Assembly (NCBI GenBank): GCA_002701785.1
Contig: NZXC01000020.1
Coordinates: 1-5,081, forward strand
Direction of reading: 5' to 3'
DNA length: 5,081 nt
DNA from: Fidelibacterota bacterium
Lineage (GTDB): Bacteria; Fidelibacterota; Marinisomatia; Marinisomatales; TCS55
Below are positions 1-5,081 of this stretch, one piece after another. A program made the translations under genes and the position numbers. Below the pieces are notes generated by a model, which ran no database searches, was not told where the DNA came from, and worked only from the letters and a program-made list of their open reading frames with translations. The stretch's first letter is position 1. Each line of letters opens with the position of its first letter.

Positions 1-1
1 G

Positions 2-559
2 ACTTCAGTATTTCCGGGTACTGTATTATCCAAAATATATGGTACAGATTATTTTGAAGTACGGTTAGTCGTTGCAGATCAGGATGTATCCTTTACAGGT
101 CTAGACTTTAATGGAAAATATTTATCAAGCAGTAAGCAGTTACAAGTTGAATTCTCCCAAGGTTCAATGGCTTCAAATTATCGATGGAAAGGAAATATTG
201 TTCGAACAGAGGCAGAGGTAGATCCTTTAACGAGAATGTTGGCTATTGTTGCTAGAATTGATAATCGTAAAATGAAAGCTACGTCACAGACCCCTCTAGT
301 CATTGGTCAATACGTGTCGGCTGCAATAAATGGTATAGAAATTAAAAATGTGTCTTTAATACCTAGAACTCTTGTTCGTAATGAATCCGTTTGGGTTGTA
401 GACGATAAAAAAGTATTACGGAAGAGGAGTGTAGAGATAATAAGGTTTGAAAATGAAAATGCCTTTATTGGTAATGGCTTTGCAATAGGAGATCGACTTT
501 TGACAACACGCCTTTCATCTTTAGTGGATGGAGTAAAAGTAACATATGATTTGGATTAA
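2..559 (+). CDS. RND efflux pump periplasmic adaptor (membrane fusion protein), 3' part
   Basis: The reading frame is open from base 2 to the TAA at 557-559 and gives the last 185 residues; the N-terminus (lipoprotein or membrane anchor, hairpin, most of the lipoyl domain) lies upstream of the window. The visible stretch begins with a segment of the type GTDYFEVRLVVADQDV (about residues 14-29), typical of the beta-barrel domain of AcrA/MexA-like adaptors, where an acidic or polar 'TDYxEVRLxVxDxD' strand is common. A second beta-rich stretch follows and then a C-terminal membrane-proximal domain (about residues 120-185). Known role of the family: it bridges the inner-membrane RND permease and an outer-membrane TolC-type channel in the periplasm. 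The permease gene starts 9 bases after the stop, which supports this role. The Met codon at 167 is internal, because family-like sequence continues upstream of it in frame without a stop. Substrate unknown. The family call is strong; the subfamily is not determined. Confidence 0.9.
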   Translation, partial: TSVFPGTVLSKIYGTDYFEVRLVVADQDVSFTGLDFNGKYLSSSKQLQVEFSQGSMASNYRWKGNIVRTEAEVDPLTRMLAIVARIDNRKMKATSQTPLVIGQYVSAAINGIEIKNVSLIPRTLVRNESVWVVDDKKVLRKRSVEIIRFENENAFIGNGFAIGDRLLTTRLSSLVDGVKVTYDLD

Positions 560-568
560 GGGCATTCA

Positions 569-3500
569 ATGGAGCGAATAACACGCTGGTTTGTCCAGAA
601 TAAAGTAGCCGCAAACATGATGATGATATTTATCATCATTGCTGGTCTTGTAACGATCCCTTATATAAAAATGGAAGTTTTCCCTGCCATTGAGGTGGAT
701 ATTATAAATGTTTCAATTGTTTATCCTGGCGCCTCACCAGGAGACATTGAAGAATCCATATGTGTGAGAGTTGAAGAGCGGTTACAAGGTCTGGAAGGAA
801 TTAAAAAAATTACATCTACAGCGTCTGAGAATTTAGCGGTGATATCCGTGGAGATTCTTCCAGAGCAAATCGCGGAAGATATGCTCGACAAAGTAAAGGC
901 GCAAATCGATGCGATTAATACGTTTCCAGATGATATTGAAAAGCCAACAGTTCAACAAATTATTGCGGTATCTGAAGTAATCACGGTAGCTGTTGACGGG
1001 AATCTTGATGAAGACAACCTTATTCGTTTAACAGAAATAGTAAAAGACGAAATTGATGCTTTACCAGACGTTACATACACAACGCTTGTAGGTAAAAAGA
1101 ATCGTGAATTAGAAATAGAGATTAGTGAGAAAACGCTACGGAAATACGGACTATCCTTAGAGCAAATTTCAAGAGCGATTAATAGCTGGTCCATAGACTT
1201 GCCAAGCGGGAGCATTAAAAGTGATAATGGAGAAATCTTGATTCGAGCAAAGAACCAAGGATACAGTATAGATGATTTCAGCGCCATTCCTGTGATAACG
1301 GATGAAGTTGGGTCCGTTGTCCGCTTAGGAGATATTAGTAATATTAATGATGGCTTTACAACGAATGAGTACGAACTTCAGTTTAATGGTAATAATGCAA
1401 AACTGATTCGAGTTTTTAGAGTAGGTGATCAAAACGCATTAGATATTTCTAAGTCTGTACGGGATTATATCGATCAGAAACGACCAGGTTTACCGCCGGG
1501 TGTTAGTCTTACCCCATGGAATGATGAAGCATTGTTGTTGCAGGGAAGAATTGACCTGCTATCTGAAAATGCAAAATATGGATTATTTTTTGTTCTTATA
1601 GTTCTAGCATTATTTTTAAAACCAAAACTTGCTTTTTGGATATCTCTTGGTATTCCTATTTCATTTATGGGCGGATTTTGGTTCATGCCACTAATGGGTC
1701 TTTCCATTAATATGCTTTCTTTATTTACCTTTATTTTGGTTCTTGGAATTGTAGTAGATGACGCGATCGTTGTTGGTGAAAATATTGCTTTATTTAGAGA
1801 AAGAGGCTTGGATCCGGAAGAAGCAGCTGTGCAGGGCACTGCGCAGGTCACTACTCCCGTAATTTTTGCCGTATTAACTACGATGGCCACGTTTTCTCCT
1901 ATGTTAGCCGTGGGAGGGACTATTGGTGCTATATGGAGGATATTTCCATTAATTACAATTATAGTGCTATTTTGGTCTTTAATTGAATCGTTGACTATAT
2001 TACCAGCTCATTTAGCCCATTCCGTTGATAAAAAGCCAAAGAATAAAATACTTAGATCTCTTTCTGATCGTTGGGATACATTTCAAGATAAAGTAAAAAA
2101 CTTACTAACGGATTTTATTAATCGTAGATATAAGCCTACTCTTATCCTCGCATTAAATAACCCTTTGAATTCTATTTCAATTGCTATTGCTATATTTATT
2201 TTAACCCTAGGAATTATTTTAAGCGGTATTCTTAAATTTTCTTTTTTCCCACCCATTGAAGGTGATATTGCAATTGCGACTATTGAATATCCATCTGGAA
2301 CTCCTATATCAGTAACTCGTGATGGGTTTAATGTTCTGAACGATGCAGCCCAAGAGTTAAACGAACAATTGGTACAGGAATATCCTACAGAGAAAATAAT
2401 TCACAATATTCTATCTACGGTGGGAGATCAACCTATGCGGACAAAATCTTCCCAAGGACCAGGTGCTTTAAATATTTCATTTGATGGATCAAATCTAGCG
2501 GAAGTAGCGCTTGAATTAGCTCCTGGAGAATCTCGTTCTGTAAGTACGGAAACTGTAGTAAAACGCTGGAGAGAAAAAGTAACGGATATCCCTGGTGTTA
2601 AACAGGTATCTTTCTTTTCCAGTTTATTTTCAGCGGGAGATCCTGTCAATATTCAACTATCTAGCAAATACATGGATGATTTGTTATCTGCTCGAGATGA
2701 ACTCAAAGAAAAACTAATTGAATATCCAGGGGTTTTTAACGTAAAAGATGATTTTAATATGGGGAAAGAAGAATTAATTATTAGTTTGCTCCCTGCAGCA
2801 GAAAACTATGGAGTCACCATGCAAATGGTTGCCTTCCAGGTTCGCCAAGCTTTCTATGGTCTTGAAGTTCAAAATATTCAACGAGGTCGCGATGAGTTAA
2901 AAGTCATGTTGCGATACCCAGACGAAGAGCGTTCATCTATTTCGAATCTTGAAGATATGATGATTCGTACACCAAAAGGATCCACAATCCCAATCCGCCA
3001 AATTGCACAACTCGATATTGGAGAAGGAGTTTCTACAATAAAAAGAAAAGATAGAAAACGATCTATTAGTGTAACTGCCGATGTAGATCTAACGGTTACA
3101 ACTGGAAATGAAATTATATCTTCTGTAACGAAGGATGTATTGCCTTCTATGCTACAGCGTTATAGCTCTTTAAGTTATTCTTTAGAGGGGGAGCAGCAAG
3201 AGCAAGGTCAGAATCTTTCCTCTCTAGGAAGAAATTTTTTGGTTGCAATGGTAGTTGTCTATACACTCCTTGCAATACCTTTCGGATCGTACTTACAACC
3301 ATTAGTTGTGATGTCAGCTATCCCTTTCGGTCTAACGGGTGCAGTAATTGGACATTTAATTATGGGTATCAACTTTTCTGTTCTTTCTCTTTTGGGTATT
3401 GTTGCGCTAACAGGTGTTGTAGTAAATGATAGTCTTGTAATGGTTGACTTTATTAATAAGTATAGAAAAGAAGGTAGTACAATTCAAAATGCAGTTCTTG

Positions 3501-3721
3501 AGGCGGGACCGAGGCGATTTAGACCTATCTTTATGACATCATTAACGACCTTTGCGGGATTAACCCCACTTTTATTTGAGAAAAGTATTCAGGCAAAATT
3601 TATAATTCCAATGGCTGTTTCTCTGGCTTTCGGTGTGGTGTTTGCTACGATAATCACTCTCTTTTTGGTGCCAATATTATACCTAATACTAGAAAAATAT
3701 ATTTTGAAAAGTGGTGAGTAG
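569..3721 (+). CDS. RND-superfamily inner-membrane efflux permease (AcrB/HAE-like)
   Basis: Complete 1050-residue protein, the usual length for AcrB-type permeases. These are proton-driven homotrimeric exporters of drugs, lipids or other amphiphiles. TM1 is at about 11-32, the first periplasmic porter/docking region at 33-335, TM2-TM6 at about 337-482, a basic cytoplasmic linker at 485-530, TM7 at about 533-556, the second periplasmic region at 557-885 and TM8-TM12 at about 886-1040. The sequence PGASPGDIEE (53-62) is the usual start of the first porter subdomain. TM4 has GIVVDDAIVVGEN with the paired proton-relay aspartates D397-D398. TM11 has RxRPIxMTS, giving R983 and T990 as likely equivalents of AcrB R971 and T978. 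In TM10 the AcrB Lys940-Asn941 pair is replaced by N953-D954 (GVVVNDSLVMVDF), as in a less studied branch of the family. The double aspartate argues against the CusA-type metal exporters. The ATG follows an AAGGG ribosome site (558-562) that overlaps the adaptor stop, so translation is probably coupled. Substrate cannot be read from sequence. Confidence 0.95.
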   Translation: MERITRWFVQNKVAANMMMIFIIIAGLVTIPYIKMEVFPAIEVDIINVSIVYPGASPGDIEESICVRVEERLQGLEGIKKITSTASENLAVISVEILPEQIAEDMLDKVKAQIDAINTFPDDIEKPTVQQIIAVSEVITVAVDGNLDEDNLIRLTEIVKDEIDALPDVTYTTLVGKKNRELEIEISEKTLRKYGLSLEQISRAINSWSIDLPSGSIKSDNGEILIRAKNQGYSIDDFSAIPVITDEVGSVVRLGDISNINDGFTTNEYELQFNGNNAKLIRVFRVGDQNALDISKSVRDYIDQKRPGLPPGVSLTPWNDEALLLQGRIDLLSENAKYGLFFVLIVLALFLKPKLAFWISLGIPISFMGGFWFMPLMGLSINMLSLFTFILVLGIVVDDAIVVGENIALFRERGLDPEEAAVQGTAQVTTPVIFAVLTTMATFSPMLAVGGTIGAIWRIFPLITIIVLFWSLIESLTILPAHLAHSVDKKPKNKILRSLSDRWDTFQDKVKNLLTDFINRRYKPTLILALNNPLNSISIAIAIFILTLGIILSGILKFSFFPPIEGDIAIATIEYPSGTPISVTRDGFNVLNDAAQELNEQLVQEYPTEKIIHNILSTVGDQPMRTKSSQGPGALNISFDGSNLAEVALELAPGESRSVSTETVVKRWREKVTDIPGVKQVSFFSSLFSAGDPVNIQLSSKYMDDLLSARDELKEKLIEYPGVFNVKDDFNMGKEELIISLLPAAENYGVTMQMVAFQVRQAFYGLEVQNIQRGRDELKVMLRYPDEERSSISNLEDMMIRTPKGSTIPIRQIAQLDIGEGVSTIKRKDRKRSISVTADVDLTVTTGNEIISSVTKDVLPSMLQRYSSLSYSLEGEQQEQGQNLSSLGRNFLVAMVVVYTLLAIPFGSYLQPLVVMSAIPFGLTGAVIGHLIMGINFSVLSLLGIVALTGVVVNDSLVMVDFINKYRKEGSTIQNAVLEAGPRRFRPIFMTSLTTFAGLTPLLFEKSIQAKFIIPMAVSLAFGVVFATIITLFLVPILYLILEKYILKSGE

Positions 3722-3722
3722 T

Positions 3723-3750
3723 CATTGCGTGTCGCAACGTGTTATTTTTT
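3723..3750 (+). terminator. Probable Rho-independent terminator of the efflux operon
   Basis: A hairpin with stem TTGCG/CGCAA (3725-3729 with 3733-3737) and loop TGT starts four bases after the permease stop codon. CA (3723-3724) can also pair with TG (3740-3741) if CG is bulged out. A T-rich run, TTATTTTTT, follows at 3742-3750. Position and shape fit an intrinsic terminator, but the stem is short, so efficiency is uncertain. Confidence 0.5.
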
Positions 3751-3758
3751 AATATAAT
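3731..3758 (+). promoter_or_regulatory. Candidate promoter for tRNA-Arg (and possibly the lipoprotein gene)
   Basis: A perfect TATAAT lies at 3753-3758. The best -35 candidate at 16-base spacing is GTCGCA (3731-3736), which matches only 3 of 6 consensus positions. Transcription would start near 3765 and give a leader of roughly 47 bases before the tRNA. The -10 box touches the T-run of the upstream terminator. AT-rich sequence produces such boxes by chance, and a Bacteroidota-type sigma factor would use a different consensus, so this is tentative. Confidence 0.3.
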
Positions 3759-3763
3759 ACAAA

Positions 3764-3788
3764 AAAAGCGGTTGCAAAAGCGGCTTTT
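3764..3788 (+). repeat. Short direct repeat AAAAGCGG with overlapping weak inverted repeat
   Basis: AAAAGCGG occurs at 3764-3771 and again at 3776-3783, a 12-base pitch. The first copy's AAAAGC can also pair with GCTTTT at 3783-3788, and the second copy forms AAAAG-CGG-CTTTT by itself. The element lies in the leader between the candidate promoter and the tRNA. It could be a second weak terminator or a processing element, or it may be chance. It lacks a good T-tract (TTTTCTCG). Confidence 0.3.
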
Positions 3789-3811
3789 CTCGATCAACTT
3801 GATACACGTAT

Positions 3812-3885
3812 GCGCCCGTAGCTCAGCTGGATAGAGCGCCTGCCTCCGGAGCAGGAGGTCGCAGGTTCAAATCCTGTCGGGCGTA
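3812..3885 (+). tRNA. tRNA-Arg, anticodon CCG
   Basis: The full cloverleaf can be folded by eye. Acceptor 3812-3818 pairs with 3878-3884, the D stem is GCTC/GAGC (3821-3824 with 3834-3837), the anticodon stem is CCTGC/GCAGG (3839-3843 with 3851-3855), and the seven-base loop CTCCGGA holds anticodon CCG at 3846-3848, which reads codon CGG. The variable loop is AGGTC, and the T stem GCAGG/CCTGT encloses TTCAAAT. A20 in the D loop, an arginine identity base, is present. The first acceptor pair is G1-U72 rather than G-C, and the discriminator is A73 (3885). The next three bases are CGG, so CCA is not encoded and must be added by a CCA-adding enzyme. The body is very close to the Escherichia coli tRNA-Arg(CCG) as I recall it, apart from the acceptor end and the missing CCA. 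Confidence 0.96.
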
Positions 3886-3902
3886 CGGAAAAAAATAATA
3901 AC

Positions 3903-3916
3903 CGTTAGGAGTAACG
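3903..3916 (+). promoter_or_regulatory. Shine-Dalgarno site of the lipoprotein gene, in the loop of a perfect hairpin
   Basis: AGGAG at 3907-3911 lies five bases before the ATG at 3917 and decides that start. The site is enclosed by a perfect inverted repeat, CGTTA (3903-3907) and TAACG (3912-3916), leaving GGAG as a four-base loop. The stem ends directly against the start codon. It may hold the SD exposed or limit ribosome access; the five-pair stem is only marginally stable, so the regulatory meaning is inferred. The SD itself is secure. Confidence 0.6.
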
Positions 3917-5081
3917 ATGAAAAACAATGCCCTGTATATTTTTATTCTATTCACACTATTTATTAGTGGATGTTCTCAGAAAGTCAGTGATTACGTAGAA
4001 TATTCTACAACTAGTTCTGAAGCTGCAAAGCAAATGAATTCAGGACTAAGATATCAAGATAATGTTGCGCAACATTTAGCACGAGAATCATTTCAAAAAG
4101 CAGTGGATTTGGATCCAGAATTTGCCATTGCTTATTATTCGTTGGCGCAGATGCATAGAGATGCTGTTAAGAGAAATGCAATAGTTGAAAAGGGTAAACA
4201 GTTTGTTTCCAAAGCAAATGAATCAGAAAAAATTCTTATTGGCAATATGGCGAAAGATAGTTGGTGGGGCGGTGAAGGAGGCGTTGATTGGTCCGAAGAA
4301 ATAGAACGATATAACAAGTTATTTCCAAAGGAGATTCGATACATAAATTATCTTGGAAATATGGCTAATTATGATGGAGATGATAAAAGCGCAGAAGCAT
4401 ATTATAAACAGTCTCTTTCAATTAAAGAAAACTCCGATGCATTGAATTCTCTTGGTTATTTATACAGTAGGCAAGGAAAAATGGAAGAGGCGAAGGATGC
4501 GTTTGAGCGACAAATAAATGTTTCACCTGATCTTGCCAATCCATATGACTCAATGGGTGATTATTACCTAGAGAAAAAAGATAATAAAAATGCCAAAGAA
4601 TACTTTCAAAAATCCCTAGCAATTGATTCTAAATTCATTTCTTCCAAGAGAAAAATATGGAGAATTGATGAGGAGGAAGCTGGTAATGACATTTCATCCA
4701 CAGAATGGTCCAGTGATAGTACAAATGCGGTAAATGCATTTATGAGTGGATTCTGGCAGTTTTATAATATTCATTGGAGCAAAGCTCGAGAAGAATTTGA
4801 AAAAGCGGTTCAAATTGATCCAGAATTTGCAATGCCGTATTTATTTCTCTTTTTTACTCCTGGTGATTCCGCTAGAAGTGTTGAGGCAAAAAAGATTGCG
4901 GAAGGATTAGCTCCAACCGCAAGCCAGTATGAACGAGATATGATTGAATATTATTTATATCGAATGGATAACCCAGATGTGGATCTTTCATCAAGGATTT
5001 CAAAATTAAAAGCGAATTATCCATATAAATCATTTGTTATGATTACAGAAGCAGGTGATTTGTATAGTAAAAAAGAGTATA
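3917..5081 (+). CDS. TPR-repeat lipoprotein, 5' part (runs off the window end)
   Basis: The open frame runs from the ATG at 3917, with a strong SD five bases upstream, to the window edge; 388 residues are visible and no stop is reached. The N-terminus is a lipoprotein signal: a short charged start (MKNN), a hydrophobic stretch at about 5-17 and lipobox ISGC with Cys19 as the lipidated residue. Ser at +2 shows no inner-membrane retention signal by the E. coli rule. TPR-like helix pairs lie at about 42-77 (ARESFQKAVDLDPEFAIAY), 141-174, 175-207 (LGYLYSRQGKMEEAKDAFE), 208-240 (NPYDSMGDYYLEKKDNKNA) and 274-308 (AREEFEKAVQIDPEFAMPY). A Trp/Gly-rich insert (about 115-125) interrupts the first module. 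From about residue 268 the protein restarts its N-terminal module. TPR scaffolds bind protein partners; the partner here is unknown, and I see no catalytic domain in the visible part. It follows the tRNA by 31 bases and may be cotranscribed with it. A functional link to the efflux pump is not shown. Confidence 0.88.
   Translation, partial: MKNNALYIFILFTLFISGCSQKVSDYVEYSTTSSEAAKQMNSGLRYQDNVAQHLARESFQKAVDLDPEFAIAYYSLAQMHRDAVKRNAIVEKGKQFVSKANESEKILIGNMAKDSWWGGEGGVDWSEEIERYNKLFPKEIRYINYLGNMANYDGDDKSAEAYYKQSLSIKENSDALNSLGYLYSRQGKMEEAKDAFERQINVSPDLANPYDSMGDYYLEKKDNKNAKEYFQKSLAIDSKFISSKRKIWRIDEEEAGNDISSTEWSSDSTNAVNAFMSGFWQFYNIHWSKAREEFEKAVQIDPEFAMPYLFLFFTPGDSARSVEAKKIAEGLAPTASQYERDMIEYYLYRMDNPDVDLSSRISKLKANYPYKSFVMITEAGDLYSKKEY

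Noticed and set aside
167..559. Stand-alone 130-residue gene starting at the ATG at 167
   Set aside because: The same frame is open back to base 2 and encodes adaptor-family sequence upstream of this Met, so the ATG is internal to a longer gene cut by the window edge.
952..2649. Minus-strand open frames at 952-1287, 1474-1890 and 2428-2649
   Set aside because: They lie wholly inside the well-supported RND permease gene on the opposite strand, their translations show no recognisable family or domain, and I see no ribosome site or context for them.
569..3721. CusA/CzcA-type heavy-metal RND exporter
   Set aside because: TM4 carries the double aspartate VVDDAIVVGEN typical of drug/amphiphile exporters, and I see no metal-binding methionine arrangement. 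Substrate is still unknown.
3725..3758. Sigma-70 promoter using TTGCGT (3725-3730) as the -35 box for TATAAT at 3753
   Set aside because: The spacing would be 22 bases, well outside the usual 16-18, and TTGCG is better explained as one arm of the terminator hairpin.
3764..3788. Second strong intrinsic terminator before the tRNA
   Set aside because: The pairings are short and compete with each other, and the trailing sequence TTTTCTCG is a poor T-tract. It is listed only as a low-confidence repeat.
3812..3885. tRNA gene as an integration site for a mobile element
   Set aside because: No integrase, no repeated copy of the tRNA 3' end in the window and no shift in base composition next to it.
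4135..4622. Minus-strand open frames at 4135-4344 and 4422-4622
   Set aside because: They are antisense to the TPR lipoprotein, whose frame, signal peptide and repeats are clear. Their translations look like noise.

Overview
The window comes from an AT-rich, Gram-negative (two-membrane) bacterium. It carries the end of a tripartite RND efflux operon, one arginine tRNA gene and the start of a TPR lipoprotein gene, all on the + strand. The Gram-negative assignment rests on the efflux adaptor/permease pair and on the lipobox of the last gene. The tRNA gene does not encode its 3' CCA. That argues against an enterobacterial-type gammaproteobacterium and fits groups such as Bacteroidota, Balneolota or the marine Marinimicrobia lineage, where TPR lipoproteins of this style also occur. 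This taxonomic reading is inference; no marker gene here settles it.

Layout. Positions 2-559 hold the C-terminal 185 residues of a periplasmic adaptor (membrane fusion protein) whose start lies upstream of the window. Nine bases later, 569-3721 encodes a complete 1050-residue RND inner-membrane permease. The two are almost certainly cotranscribed and form the inner-membrane and periplasmic parts of one efflux pump. No TolC-like outer-membrane channel gene is present; it may lie upstream or elsewhere. A hairpin followed by a T-run directly after the permease stop (3723-3750) probably ends the operon. A TATAAT box overlaps its T-run and could start the next transcript.

Positions 3812-3885 encode tRNA-Arg with anticodon CCG. 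Only 31 bases separate it from the ATG of a TPR-repeat lipoprotein (3917 to beyond the window end, 388 residues visible). There is no clear terminator between them, so the tRNA and this mRNA may share a transcript. The lipoprotein's Shine-Dalgarno sequence sits in the loop of a small perfect hairpin. The visible protein begins a second copy of its own N-terminal module.

Most of the window is ordinary accessory or housekeeping content. The points most worth a second look are the Asn-Asp pair replacing the Lys-Asn of AcrB in permease TM10, the tRNA-lipoprotein arrangement with its SD-in-loop hairpin, and the internal duplication of the lipoprotein. I see no convincing undescribed system, mobile element, CRISPR array or phage gene.
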